NCBI GenBank assembly: GCA_003993805.1
Contig: RSEF01000002.1
Location: 93,829,439-93,893,438, forward strand
DNA length: 64,000 nt
Source of the DNA: Himantopus leucocephalus
Lineage: Eukaryota > Chordata > Aves > Charadriiformes > Recurvirostridae
Direction of reading: 5' to 3'
Shown here: positions 13,101 to 28,100 of the stretch, in pieces
Numbering within the stretch: the first letter of the stretch is position 1
Layout of the letters: each line of letters begins with the position of its first letter
The notes under the pieces: generated by a model
The model's database searches: none
Told to the model about the DNA's origin: nothing
What the model saw: the letters and a program-made list of their open reading frames with translations, nothing else
Position numbers and translations under genes: made by a program

Positions 13101-16100
13101 CCTCTGCTTAATTTTCTTACATTGTAGGAAATGCAGTCACACTAATATGCAGGATTTTTTAATTGTGCCATTTTAGTCTTAGACATTTACGTTTCTGACT
13201 TGTAAAACATAAAATACTTGTACTGAGTACTTTTTTGCCAGTTTGTTGGGTTTTTTTTTTTACTCTGGTACAGCTATTTATTCTGCTTTGAAGTTACCAC
13301 AAAGCTAAATTGTTCCTTTCATCTGAGCTGAGTTAGCTGTAGCTGTTAATCTATGTCTGTACCTAGAATTTCTAGCTTCCTCTCAACCAAAAGTAGCATT
13401 TGAAGCACTGCTAAAAGCTAAAGAAATTCTGATAGTTTCCCTGTTGCTGATCGTATAATGTTTATGCCACAAAGTTAATGAATTGCTAGCTAAAATCCAT
13501 GTAGAACTGATGCTAGCATAAAACGTCTGAAATGCCTAAGTAGCGACGAAAGAAGCAATAGCTGGAGTGAAGATCGGACCAAGATTTTTATCCCTGTTTA
13601 AAGATAATAGCTATGATAAAATAAGAGCAGCACGTGATAAGCAGCCTAGCAGGCAAGCACAGATACGACAGACATCTCAGGTCTTAGTTGGATGAAGAGG
13701 AAGATACGGGATCAGACATCAGAGGTATGAGAGTGAGCGAGCAGTTGGGTCACTCCAATAACAAAAGGTTAAAGTCAGGGTTTACGTTCCAGGTAACCAG
13801 TAAACATCAGCCTTATTTAGCCGGAGATAAGATACTGTGAGCATATCCAATTATAAAATGAAGTAGTTTACATTACTGATTATGATAATAAAAGAGTCCC
13901 ATAACCTGCTAACATTCTTCTGTTCTTGAAACTATTTTTTTTTCATAGAAGATCTATCTGCAAATGGGCAAACCCTTCCTGAAACTTAGGTGCCGAATCA
14001 CTTACCTCCACAGTTTTTGTACATTTTTTTGCCCAACATTTGCTTGTTTTTTTACTTTATTTTAAAATTAGGAAAATTAATAACAGTTCAGAATTCACTC
14101 ATATTATTTATTGAGCCACACATATTTTATGTAAGAAATGAATTAATCTTACTATTGTTTCCATGATGCTGGAAGTTTTAGATGGCCCACAATATCAACA
14201 GTGTGAAATGACTGAGTTGTTGACATAGGGCTGGGGTTCTCATTCATGAGGCTTGTTTGCTAATCAGCCCAGAACAGAGATTTGCCTAAGTCTTAGCTCC
14301 ATCTCTGACAACCTGAAATAAAAATGGCATGAAACTGTTCAAGAAAAAGGTTAAGTAAGGTATTGTTCCTGTTTGTAGAAAAGCTTTTCAGGCATAATGA
14401 AGTCAGTCATCTTTCTTGGGCTGAATTTAATTAACTAAAGCAAGTCAGGGTACATTGGTAGGGAGCAGCCTCAGACTGTGAGGGCCTGAACTGGGTGGAT
14501 GAATACTTATTCTGGGCTCTTTACAGGTAGTTGTGGTACAATTACGGCTTTCGCTGTAAGCTGTGAAGCATGCATCAGTGCATTGGTTTAGATTTTCAAA
14601 TATATGCATTGAAAATGAAAAAGGAAAACCCTTTCCAAATGATCTGCTTGATAATTTGTATACTGTTTTGAAATGTTAACATGTATCTAAAGTACTGTAT
14701 GCCTACTGAAGATCGTCAGTGGGACAGTAATTTTTCTCACCTTTCTTTTGATATCATATTTTAAAGGTGTACCTAAAAAAAGGTAGAGATTCAACTTTAA
14801 ATCTTCATTTTCAGACTTTTGATTGCTCTGAAAAATTACACTGTGTTAGTGCTAGTTGTTTGTACTGAACTATTCATGATGCAGAAGCTGTCAAATTTCA
14901 TTATCTCAAAGGGAGTTTAAAGGTCTTAGAAAGAGAAGTAGGATCTTTAGTTCTCCTAAATCAGCTATTTTTTTTTCTTAAGGTCACTGGAGGCAAATAT
15001 ATTCTTATTGCTGACAACTTTAAAGGATCATAAATGAACATAAGCAGGTGTAGAAATGAGAAAAGTAGAACCGATAAAGAAAGGGGCTTGCTTCAGTTCC
15101 TCTTCTGAGTAGAAAGATTACTACTGACTCTAGTCTCCCTGGAGACTAAATGCAAATATGGCAAATTAGATTTTGGTCATCTCAAAAGTTCCCATCCCAA
15201 CCAAGATTTTACCCCTCCTGGAAAAGCGTGCATGTGAACTTGTATAGGTGCAGTACTCTAAACTTGTGACCAGTATAGCAGGTTGGTAACAAGACATATG
15301 CCAGGTCGGCTGTACAGAAACACCTCTGCTACCTCCTTCCTGTCCCAGGACCGTTGAATTCATTGCTCGTGTACAGTTAAGTTCATTTGTGCATGCGCGT
15401 CAAACATTTATCTGGCATTATCAGGTGTCTCGCAGCCAGAAATTTGGGACAAATCCTCAAGTTTCATTCAAGCATAATTTCTAGGTGAAAAATAAAAACG
15501 CGGTAAATATGGTTACATGGTAGCTAAGGACATGAGATGGCTCTGCATTATGTATCTGCCTCTCTAGGCAGATGGGAAGTTTTATAGGCAGCAAGGATGG
15601 GTTTTTTGTCTGTTAATACAGCATCTAGCATATTGGGTTTTGTTGTTTTTTAATGCTACAATAAAATAAAAAAAAAAGAGTAACGATCAATGTACACTAT
15701 ATGGAACAAAGTCTAAGCTGGGACAACTTGCATGTAAATAGATAAATGAAGGGCTACAGTGTTGCCTGCTTGGAAGCCTTTTATGCTGCCTTTTTATCCA
15801 CCTTCAGAATGTTTTAAATTAACCTTTTAGGAATGACTCTTAAACAGGTTGCACATTGATGCAAGTGAAATAGTTCAAAAGCCTGTGTTTACAGCACACA
15901 AACTAAATCAACCCTGACTTTTAAAACAATTCAAAGAATTTTGTGGATGATTTTATTGATTTGAGTTTAAATTGATAAAGTCTTGGATTATTTAACACCT
16001 CTCCTCTGATGTATAAATTACTTTGCTCACCATCTCTTAATTTGTCTTGAATTTGCCATATTCATCTCTTTTCAAGATGGTGAATTGAGAGATGAATTGT

Positions 16101-19100
16101 TCTGTAGTGACTAGAAACGTATGTTTCCTTCATCTTTGTGATTTTATTTATGGTAAAATATCAGTACAGTTATTGAATGACCTGTTGTATTTCTCCAAGA
16201 AAGTGAAGTTCGCCGTTATTTTGCCTCTTGGTCTAAAATAATTTTGTCTTCTTCACTCATAAAGAGCGTAATAATTTGGCAAAAGAATCTGCTCGTGGTT
16301 GCACTTGGAGACAGAAACAATGTGAACTGTTATTGTGCATGCGAAATAAATAACCCTGGGCCTCACACAAAGACACAGAAATAAGCTCAGTCAACTCAAT
16401 TACCCTCCCTCTCTTCCTTTGAACTCTCTGGCATAGTTCACTTCCCGAGGTAATGGAATAGAATTTATGTTTTCAGGTCTTATCAGTTTACATACCTATA
16501 GTCAGATAACATATGGATGGAAGATGCATTAAGTTAAAAGATTAAAAAGAGAACACTTGTAAAGCTTGATGTTTACAGTGCAGGGTTTTTTTTTTTTCAA
16601 TTTTAAAGTCACACGAGCATAAAACTGTATCTAAAACTCAGAGGTAGCCATCGTTTGAAGAAAGCTTTAGAGTCAGGCTACGAATGTCAAGTCAGCCAGG
16701 GTTCTTTTTGTTTGTTTTTCAGAGATTAGAAAAAATAGTTACAAGAAGCTTTTTTTTATCAGTTGGGGCAGGGGAATGTTTGTGCATCTAAGCCAAATGC
16801 AGCAACTTCTTCTCTGATACTCTCTCTCTCCTATTTGGAATCACAGAATAATCCCCAGTACAAGTAAGGCAATTGCATACATAAAGAAGCAACATTAGGA
16901 AAGTATTTTACGTATTTCTTTGCTGTCCTTGCATGTGATTTATGAGCTGGAACATGGAAGAAGGCCAGCACACATGGCCAGTTTACACTCTGCAAGACGC
17001 CAGTTCAGGAACTTTTTGCAGTAATTAATCTAAACCATAGAATTAAAAACTAGAAGCAGCCATAGCCAACTGCAGCCTTCACTTTCTTGTTTCTGTTTTC
17101 ATGGCAGGAAGTTGCAGAACCACTTCTAGACCTGAAGGAAGGAATGGATCAACTGGAGCACAATAAAACTTTGGGATTTATCCTTTCTACTCTACTAGCC
17201 ATTGGGAACTTTCTGAATGGAACCAACGTAAGCCTGATGTCCCAGCGTTTCCCCTGCAGCTTTTTCCTTCAAAAACAGAAATCAAAACCATTTTGACAGT
17301 TGCAACTCAGTCTTTGTTTTGTACCAGGAATATAATTTAGAAAACAGAATCTACTTTTTCTTTTTATTGTGTGTCAGGGGGTGCTCTTTGCCTCTTTCAG
17401 CATAACCTGAAAGAGATGTAGAGCTACATACTCTTCTGGTATAACTCCCTTGAGTTTAGTGTTGATGCTCCCCGTTCAAATTGTAAGAACCGTATCATGA
17501 GTCATTTCACTGCAGAGGGCGTGATTTTAAGCCTACTCTTCAGCAAGTTAAAAATAAATAAAAGCAATAAGTTTCTTCTGCTGTAGGATTATTCTTCTTC
17601 TTTCCCCTCTGCCCCTGCTTGGTAATCACTTTTGTCTACTAATCTGTATGGGAAGGAGTAAACATTTTTATTTTTAATTTCTTGCCTTTTTTTNTTCTTC
17701 TGCTGTAGGATTATTCTTCTTCTTTCCCCTCTGCCCCTACTTGGTAATCACTTTTGTCTACTAATCTGTACGGGAAGGAGTAAACATTTTTATTTTTAAT
17801 TTCTTGCCTTTTTTTCCCCTTTACAGGCCAAAGCTTTTGAGTTGAGCTACCTCGAGAAGGTTCCAGAAGTCAAGGACACGGTGCATAAGCAGTCCCTCCT
17901 GCACCACGTCTGCACTATGGTGGTGGAAAAGTTCCCAGAGAGCACTGATCTTTATTCAGAGATCGGGGCCATCACTAGGTCAGCAAAGGTATGTCAAGTG
18001 GATAAATATATATGTTTTTAAAAACCCTTTTTAAAGTGAAATATTTGCAATTTTATTTTATTCTTTGATTTTATTCCTCCCTGGTCACAGCCTTTTTTAT
18101 GCATATGGATTCATTGTGCCATTCCCATTGAATTTCAAAGATGTACTCTCTCTTTTGAGCTTTATCTCTTGTCTGTCAGGTGGTTTCCTCATCAGTGCAC
18201 TAATAGGCAGCCACATTATGACAGCCATTTAATGTTATATACATTATTAATGTATACAGCTATAAGGAACTATTTTCAGGTAAAACTTTATTACACCAGT
18301 ATCTTCAAATATATTCTGTGGTTTGGGGGAATCTCTTTTTTAGGACAGATGCTCGTCTGATTGTATTTTAAGGGAAATGGAAGGAATTAACTTTTTTGGT
18401 AATAAAGTTGTTTCCAGAATGAAAATGTCCTTGAAATATTTCATTTAACTCCTTTTCTGCCCTCCTCCTGACAACACGTTTGATGACTAGGAGTTAGGGA
18501 AGATAACTAGAAATAAAGGAAACTTGTGGCAGCACCTCTTTTTAAAAAGTGGTGACCCCTGGGTAATGCATAGGTCTGGTCAGCGGCTCAATTTGGTGTG
18601 CAGATTATTTATTACTGCTGCTAGCAGGCATGATAGGAACACTGTAACCTCACTCTTGGAGCTCTCAGAGGGTGAGATTTCATGGGTGACCCTTAAAAAT
18701 AGTACATTACTTGATTAATGGAGTAAACATGACAGAATATCATCAGGAGATAACAAACATGAAAATTCTGGTTTGGAGCCATGTCTCATGTGAAAATGGA
18801 AATAATTACAGCAGATACTACTAGTATCCATCTGGTCCATTGTCTCGATTCAGACAGTGGCTAATACCAGCTGCTTGAGAGGAGAGCACAAGAAGCTACG
18901 AAGGAGAAGGATCTCTCCTAGAAGAATTTTATTTCATGAGTCATAATGCTCATATGCATCAAATGGAGGAATGACTTCTCCAAAAGCCACCTTGTTTACA
19001 TATTTTTGGGGGAGAGGGGGAAACCCTGTATAATACAATTTTTAAAAAACTGCAAAAATCAAATCTTATTTTGGCTCCCAGTGCAATTCTTGTGACAATG

Positions 19101-22100
19101 AATTCATGATCTAATTTTATCTGCTGTTGAATTTGCCAGTTTTAAGATTTACTGTCTGAATATATTGAACAGTTGAAACGTTTTTTGGAAGGGACCTCTG
19201 AAGGTCATCTGGTACATGACCCTTTTCAGTGCAAGACCAAATTAAACCAGCCTGCTCAGATCCTTGTCTCCGTCTTAAATAATCCTTCTACATCTTTTTT
19301 TTGAGACGGTTTCCACACTTTCTCTCCATCTTACCTTTTAGAATAGGTAGCAAACACAGTATTCCAGCCTCTCCTTATAAATGTTATGTGCTTACTATGT
19401 TTGTCCATTCTGCTTGTGCTATCTTTTGTTAGACGTCCTGAGGTTTGCTTTGTGTTTTTTGATCGTTGCTATCCTTTTGACACCAGTTGTCTTTGGGCGG
19501 TTCACAAGGACGTCCAGGCAGTCTCCTGAGCTGATTGGGCAATTCAGAACTTGACCCAGTGCACAGGAGTCCGATACTGCCTGTAATGTGCGCTTCATTG
19601 TGATCTACAGTAATGACCATGATCTGCTGAAGCAGATTTACTGCTTATCTCTCAAATCCCTAATAATCTTAAACCAGGACTAATCTGAATAATTTCTTGC
19701 CATCTGTAGATTTTACCCTCTCCGTGTGCTTCCTTGTTTCCAGGTAATTTTGAAATACAAAGTATAAACCATGAGACACCTGCTGTTAGCTCTGTCATCA
19801 GATGAGGATGAATACATATTCCTTCTTTTCTTTTGCTCTCTTAACCTCACACTTCATAGATGGCCTCCCATGAGGCTTTTGTAAAGATTTTTGAAAGTCT
19901 AATTTTCTTTACTTGCTCTTATCTGTCCACTATTTTATAAACATATTCAGAATCTAGTGATTATTTTGATGTATTTAGTTTCCTGTTATTCATCCTTTCA
20001 GCCAGGTTACCAGGTATAGTAATAAAGCTTGGAGCTCCAAAGTCTCCTGAATCAATCTTGCTGCCTTTGTAAAGTTAGGTGAAACTTTTGCTGTTCTCTG
20101 ATTCTCAAGTTACTAAGTTTGGTGAAAGCATACTCATTTTAGCCAGTGGCTTAATTCATTTATTTTACTAGCTGTCACAATTCTTGTCTTCTGCTTGTTT
20201 ACTGCTTTGTAAGTTATTATATTCAACGCATTTGTTTCTGCTAGCAAGTATTTGAACCTTGCTATTAGTTCACATCCATTAAAAAATAAAATACAGAAAA
20301 ATAAAAGGCACCAGAATAGGTTTATTCCCGCCGTCCTCTGTGGTGAAGTTGGATGAGAAGAAGTCATCTTGCTTCCCTTCCCTAAATTTTGTCTTTCTAA
20401 GTTTCTTTCATCCACAGTGATCCAGGACCTCCTACATATTTTCTTTTTTTTTTTTTTGGATACCATAAAGGAATTTGTGGGTTTTGTTTTATTTCCTTAG
20501 GTATTTGCTTTTTGGATTCCATCTCTGTTCTCCTAATTTTCCTCTTGTACAGCCTATGTTTAGGCTCTGTTTTATTGCCTTCACTGAGGTTAGTCTCTCA
20601 TGTTTGGAAGGTTTTAATTTTTTTAATGTTTTTTTTCTTTGAGTGATTCTTCAGCTCTTAGAATTTAGGTATATTGGTTTCTCATTTCCCGCTTCNCAGC
20701 TCTTAGAATTTAGGTATATTGGTTTCTCATTTCCGGCTTCTCTTTGTTAAGAAGTTATTTCACCTTTCTTTTTGATTAGGACCAAGTTAAGCACTAAAAT
20801 GAAAATTACAATAAAAGATAAGAGTTCGTGTTTTCCAGAATCCACAACAGCAAGTACGCTGTACTCTGAAGTGAATCTTCTCTTTTTCAGTTTTAGAAAG
20901 TGGAAGATAGTTTAACCCAATGCTGTCACTTTTTAAAAAAATTTAGGTCTAAGAGTGTACAAAATTGAGCACAGTCTTTCAGTCTGTGGTTTCCTGATCT
21001 AGTGGCCCTGCCCAAAGCGGACGAAATTCTGAAAAGGCCAGACAAAATCACATTAAAAGAAATTATAGCCTTAACCTTCCCCGTGACGCCCAAGGTCTCC
21101 CTCCTTGGGATGTTCCTGCATGTGTTACACCACTGATGGATTACTGTAACAAGCTCTATTCCCACTTGATCTTAGCTGCCACAAATCAAAGTGTTAGGAC
21201 ATGGAAGCCATCCAAGCTGCCCTCTTCAAGGGAGTGTTCACCACAGACAAGGCGAAATCTTGGTTTAGGAAAGCTGACAGGAAAGGAGAACTAATATTTC
21301 ACTGTGGATTAGGCTGTATTTTGAGCTCCATTTTGTCTACAAACATCTTTCAGAAACCACAAAGGCTAAACAATTTCCATCCTGTAGATAAACAGAGATG
21401 CCCCCTCCCCTGAGATGCACATCATATGAGAATTTCCTGAGCCTTAGTTCATGAAAAAACCCATAAAGAAAACAGACTGCCCCGCCAGAAAGTAGTTAGA
21501 AAGACCAGAGACAAAATGGTATAGTTATTGCAAAACTTGTGGCTTTTTGTTGAAGGACTGAAGTCATAAATGGCAAAAGAAAGCAGACACAAGTGAAAAA
21601 AATGACCAAAAAATAGAATTCTAGATAAATAAAAGTATTCATAGTTGTATCAAAATATATAAAATCATTCAGGGCCACTGATTATTTAGTATGCCATGAT
21701 TAAAGGCACTTGCTTTTTTTTTTTTTAAACATATTTTAAGTTGTTTTTTCACTGGAGTTGTACCAGAACTGATGTACCTAATACTGAAGCAGACCCCCAG
21801 GTTTCTACAATTAAACTCAGTATTGTTCCTAGAAGTTTCCTTACCAGTACGGCAACAAGGGGTTGCATCAGCACTAGTATCTTCTCTGTTAGTGAATAAA
21901 AAATGTATTCTTATTAAAAATGTTCATCTTCTTTCTCATCTCCGTAACTATTTTTCCCCATGCATCTGAAGGCTGGCCAGCTCCACACAGTAAACTACTA
22001 ATTGTCCATTTCTCCCCCTAATTTTAACTTTCTTACAAAATGCCAAACTTCTGGCTGGTTTTTAACCCCTGCAGCAAGACACTTGGATTAGTTGCAGGTA

Positions 22101-25100
22101 GTCGGCAATGGAGAAGGAGGCAGCTTTTAAAAGCGAGCAGTGGGAAATATTAACAACACAGGGGAGAGGGGGAAAGGATCGCTGGTAGGAAAGAACTTAG
22201 GACAAGACTGAGACCTATGCAGGGGACAAGGAAGCCTGCAGCTGCCCTCTGAGGGACTTGGCAAGGATACGTCAGGAGAAAGGAGGTGGCTGAAACACAG
22301 GTGCTTTCTGGAGTGCTGTAGCTTCTGCTTGATATGCTGGAAAGCAGAGGAAGGAGAAATGGGAAAAAAAAAAAAAGTAGGAAGATCGCGCTGCCTCCTG
22401 CGCTACTTCAGCAGGGTTTCTCTTGTCTTGCTTGACAGGAAGTATTTGTATGCAATTATCATCCAAGTGTGCTTTCCCTACGTTATTTCAAACAAAACTA
22501 AATGCCAAAAGTCAGATTATTTTGCATGGAATAAAAGGGGTTGGGGGATGCAAGGTTTCTTATGGTTGTGTCATTCCTTGTGCCAGCTGCAAGGACAGCT
22601 GCAGCTGCCCCAGGTCCTGGCACGGGCTGGTGGCAGCGGAGGTGAAGACAGAGCAGGATAAGGCAGAGACTGCTGGTTTCAGGACAGACTGGGGCAAGGG
22701 GGAAGGAACTTCGGTGGCAAATGAGACTTCAAGGTTTTGTCTGAAAGAGAGCAAGCGAAGTTTAGCAGGTGTGCCTGACAGCACTGTGGTGTTTCAATAA
22801 CGTTCCAGGTGAAATGACTGCAAGTAGTGTTGCAGGTGCCATAACTCCATCTGAAGGGACCTACATCACCACTTACTGGTGTTGCTCCTCTTCATCCCAG
22901 ATTGTGGGAACTGTCATGCAGCATCTGCAAAAAGGTCCCGTGTTAGCGTGTTTATTGTACATTGTTTAAGGGTCTAAAACGCAGTGGAGATGTGTATATG
23001 ATTGGGTAGACTCATCTGGTCATACCTCCGTAAGCATCTCTGTCCTTTAATTTTTAATTAGTGGATTGATTCAGGTGTTCTCATTTCCAAAATTATTTTG
23101 GCGGGATGCCATCTCCTACCCTAGAATTAGAAATGTCTGGACAGACCCTCCTTTATATTTTGCTTGCTTTTGAGAGCTGGCATCTACTTCGCCTAAAATG
23201 TGTGACCAACAGTGTGCAAGTGGGACTAACGTTCATTTTGGGATAATTCTTGTGACATTTGGTGAAGCAAGCCAGTGTGGAAATACTGGAAGAGACAGAG
23301 TTCTGAACATATGCCACAGAAGGTCGCTGCACTCGGATGACAGTGTGTTTGCAAGGAGCGATTCTCAGAATTTCCTTTGGCACTGAACCAGCTCAGGAAA
23401 AGAGGAAGATTTCATGTTCCCTGCCAGAACGCATCCCTGTAATAATGTGAGAATGAACGGTGTGACCCTGAATTATAAACAGCTCAGACTAGGCTGTGGT
23501 CTGCTGCAGAAGCTGTCTTGAACTTTGAAGAGAGTAAGATTTTGTATGTGATTATGTGTATCCTTCTATGACGTGAGTTAAATTAGTTGTCTTTTTATTG
23601 TGAATTTAGGGCAACATTTGTCATTGTGAAAGCATCAGTCTTCTATTTAATGCACCTTGGGGCTAGGATAAAAATGCAGAGATCCAGGTCTTCCTTAGAA
23701 AATGTCTGGGTTTGATATGTTCACCGCTAAAAGAAACAAGCTGTAGCAATAAACGATAAATATAGTAGCAAGCAAGAGAAAACCTATACAAGGATACTGA
23801 GGCTGCATAAGAAGTTATTCACTGGCCTTCAGAACAAAGCTTTGGATAATTTACAGTGATTTTGAAAATAAGTGCTTTTTAAGCAGACACCTCAGCTTCA
23901 CCAGTTTCCCTTCATTTATTTGTTTTGGGGTTTTTTTACTTCAATCCAGTTGTGACGTTTTTGAGCCCGTTCAAGGGCTGAGTGGAAATACAGGGGGCAG
24001 GAAACGTGATTGTAATCAGGTGCAGCATCTTTGATTTTAGGACAGTTTTGTACTCGCAGTAGTGGTGGAGCTTAGCCCAGAGGCTACAGGAGATTTAGCT
24101 GGAAGAGGAAACGTGTGTGTGAAGCACATTCCAGATGAGGGAACACTGAAGAAGAATTACCTGTTATCTCACAGCAGCTACAGTTGTTTGCTGTGCATGG
24201 CAATGCATACCTGGAATCGTGTATGCTGCCCTAGGGAATATATACCAGAAGGCATTTTAGGTCTGAGCCGATGCATTTAATTCCCAATGTCACCTCAAAG
24301 CAGCCCTTCCTCTCTCTCCCAGCAAATATTGTGAGTCCAATTGCTGTGTTGCCATGAGATATTCGTGGCCACACAGAGAAATAACATCCCAACCCGAAAA
24401 ACAGAAAGGCTCCCTGATATGTGCCCTGCCTGAATGACTGGGGTATGGTCTAATATTTCATGAATTAGAAAGTGTTAAACTTGTATACGCAGCAGGTGAT
24501 ATTGGATGTATGGCATGGAGTTGAACTTGGTAAAAATGGGCCTTTTAAAGGACCAATGTTCACGGAACCTGAACAGGCAGGGAATAAATGCTGAGCCATT
24601 TGATGGTGGTGGTAGTTTTTGAGTCAGGTGAAAAACAGTGAGAACAGAAGTCATTTGGGCAGTAGGTGTATCGCGCAATACTGAATTCTCAGCCCAATGA
24701 AGTGAGAAACCTGGTGGAATTCTTTTCTGTGTTGCTGTTTATGGCAGAGTCATGCTACCATGGTAGCAAGCAACAAATAATGATATAAAGGGATTAAACT
24801 GAGTGCTGGCGTTGCGGGCATGTGGTTGGAAGGTTTGATTCTTGGTCTGAGTGTCATTTGTGCAAAATGTGGTGGTGCATTAAATTGAAAAAGATTTCTA
24901 TTTTTTTTAAAGTTGCCCATTAGTGACTTAGGGCAATGGTTTCCTGGATGAGGCTGACCCTGCAAGGCTTGTGTCACATAAACTAATCTTTAAACCCTAT
25001 TTAGATAGACTGTCTCCGGCTACTCCACTCTGTTGCAACAGTGCCTACAAACGCAGTTCTCAGAAAACTGAACAGTGGGCCTAGCAAGAGATTTCACAGA

Positions 25101-28100
25101 TAAATAACAATTAGTTCTGACTATTTCTCAGCTAGTGTGGTTGTGAATGGGGAGGAACCTGGCAGGAGAAAAGAGGAACATATCAAATATAACCCAGGAG
25201 CATTTAGAAAGTTGCTTTTTCTAAATTGGTTTACAAATGCAAACAAACATTACACAGAGTCTGAAAGAAGAGTAATTTTTATTTTGGATAACAGCTTAAG
25301 ACTGCTCGTTCTTTTGCCTGAGGGAAAAAAAAGAGATTTATGTTTAAAATTGTAGCAGAAGGTAACAGTAAGCAGGACCAGCAAGCTGCGTGTCTTTTGC
25401 ACAGACATACATGTACTGAGTTGAGGAGGAAGAAGAAGAATGTATGTTTCCACCTTCCTCCAAAACCTGGGGCTGGGCACAACAGCTATCCAGGGAGAAA
25501 ACATTTCAGATTACTGCTTCCTTTTATTCAGTGCAGCGTAGTTATAAAATAATGCCATAGTGATTCCTGTCCAAGCACCTCCTATGCTGAGGTCTCCTGG
25601 AGCCACAACGTGATGCAAAACTCACCTGAATTCCTCCTTAGTTCTAGCGTGGCCTTCCAGCTGCAGACAGGAATTGTTGCATCGTTCCTTTCAAGAAAGA
25701 AAGAATGAAAGAAAGAATGAAAAAAAGAAAGGAATCGTGTCTTTCTACCATTACGCAGCATTAATTCTTTTAGTAAAGTCTTGGAAATAAACACCTAAAT
25801 AAAAAGGTGCAATCCGTGCTCCCTTCGGAATGCTGTGTGGACTGGCAGGGAGGTAGTATGACATTATATATGCCTTTTCGTGTTTCTTTTATGCATATTA
25901 GTTGAGTAATTGTCATTATTACTCCACACAAGTTCTTGTTCTCCTTATCATAGGCACACGTANTGTGGACTGGCAGGGAGGTAGTATGACATTATATATG
26001 CCTTTTCATGTTTCTTTATGCATATTAGTTGAGTAATTGTCACTATTACTCCACACAAGTTCTTGTTCTCCTTATCATAGGGACACGTCNATTAGTTGAG
26101 TAATTGTCATTATTACTCCACACAAGTTCTTGTTCTCCTTATCATAGGCACACGTAGTTGGGGTATCATTTATCATCCTTGTTACTGTAATATTTATATA
26201 TAACACTTTCAGTGTTAGAAGGCATCTTAAACAGAACAACAATAATAGCAAAAATGCCCAAAAAAATGAAATTACAAAGATATTGCNGCCCAAAAAAATG
26301 AAATTACGAAGATATTGCTGAGCAGTGTGACTGCTTTTAAACATTTGTGCACAAATAATTGATCTAGATTTGGACCACTGTGCTCATCTTTCACGATTGG
26401 TTGCCTCAGTTAAAGTGAGGCTAAATTGTTGCTTTTGAGATGGATTTGTATTTTACCTACATTTTCCACTGATGCAAGTACCTGCTGGTTTATGATACAC
26501 GNCTGAGCAGTGTGACTGCTTTTAAACATTTGTGCACAAATAATTGGTCTAGATTTGGACCACTGTGCTCATCTTTCGTGATTGGTTGCCTCAGTTAAAG
26601 TGAGGCTAAATTGTTGCTTTTCAGATGGATTTGTATTTTACCTACATTTTCCACTGATGCGAGTACCTGCTGGTTTATGATACACANGCAAGTACCTGCT
26701 GGTTTATGATACACGTGTGCATAAAATGAAGAGGCTTGTTGGCCACACAGTCATTGGACTGCTGCTGCTTGGAATACTGTAAAAGCTTCTTCACGTCCAT
26801 GATGTGTTTGGCTTCACAGTGAAGAGAGAAGAGGCTCTGAGGATGTCAGATTCCTTAGGATCCTGCTTTTCAGTGGAAAGCAGTGCTTTTCTGGTGCTCA
26901 TAATTAAAGGAATTAATAGCTATTTGCCTTGGTTAATATTCCAACACGTTACAAGGCTTAGAAAATGTAAGAATTTGCAGAATAAGAGCTGCGGTCTTCT
27001 TAGGACTTCCCCAGAGATCTGAATTTTTGATTGTGCTCAAAGATTCCTGTGCACCCCGTAGCCTGACCTGCCGTCTCCAGTCCCCGCTGAAACTCTTGTG
27101 AATGCACTAGCTGTTGGCAGGTTTCGTGTGGCCACATCTTTTTCATTGGCCACATCTTTTCCCTGCAGGTATGCTGTTCTCCAAAGACATCTCTTGAGCC
27201 TCTATGGGCTCGTACCGCACAGCTTTTTGATAGATTAAAACTCATTCTGTTTTCAGTGAAAGCTGTCATAAGATGTCATAAAATTGAATTTGTCTGGTGC
27301 AGGGGCTGAGAGACTTCCCCAACCAGGTCGGATAATTCTTACTAGTAAGACGTAGAAATACCTCCTCTTGGCTTTTTTTTTCGTAATAGGAATGCTAGTA
27401 TTTTTCCCCATGTGTGTTTTAGATATACCATCTATGGAGAGCAGCAATGTGTTTATCGTTAACAGTGAAGAAGCTGACCTGGAAAGGACTTTTTTTTTTT
27501 TTTTAAACATATGCATTAATACAGCTATAAGGAAAACACAAACCCCACAGCTGCTCCGCCTGCAGGGCTTTTCTGAATAGCAGAATGGATCAAAGGATGT
27601 TTTTATTTCCTTGTGAAGAGGAAAAATTCATCACTTTATAAATCACAGCAAAAACAAATCAAATCAATACCAGGAGCTTTTTAATAATAATACGTTTCTT
27701 ATGGCTGTCCTCAGTATAGGTCTCAGCAGTGGGTGCAGCACACAGCTAAAAAGAGTGAACTAAAACCTGTCTCTGACGCTGGTTTTCATTTAGCATTAAG
27801 AAATTAACTGGAGTGCCAGACTGTAACATGCCAAGCTCTGATGTGTTTAGAATCTGAGAGCTAAGTCTGTATTTTATAGCTTGAGTTCATCTGAACTGTG
27901 AAGTGGTATTGTAAAATAAATTTTTCCTTTCTTCAGAATTCAAGAACATGTTGGGTAGCTTTACTTTTTTCATCTGTTGTGTGCTGTGGCTGAGTCGCTA
28001 ATGCACTTTGTCCAGTTGTTAGCAACGCATCCTGAATGTCTTCTGTAGACCATTGCGATTTGAACACCTTTTTTGGTTGATGAATAAAGGAGAAGCTCTC

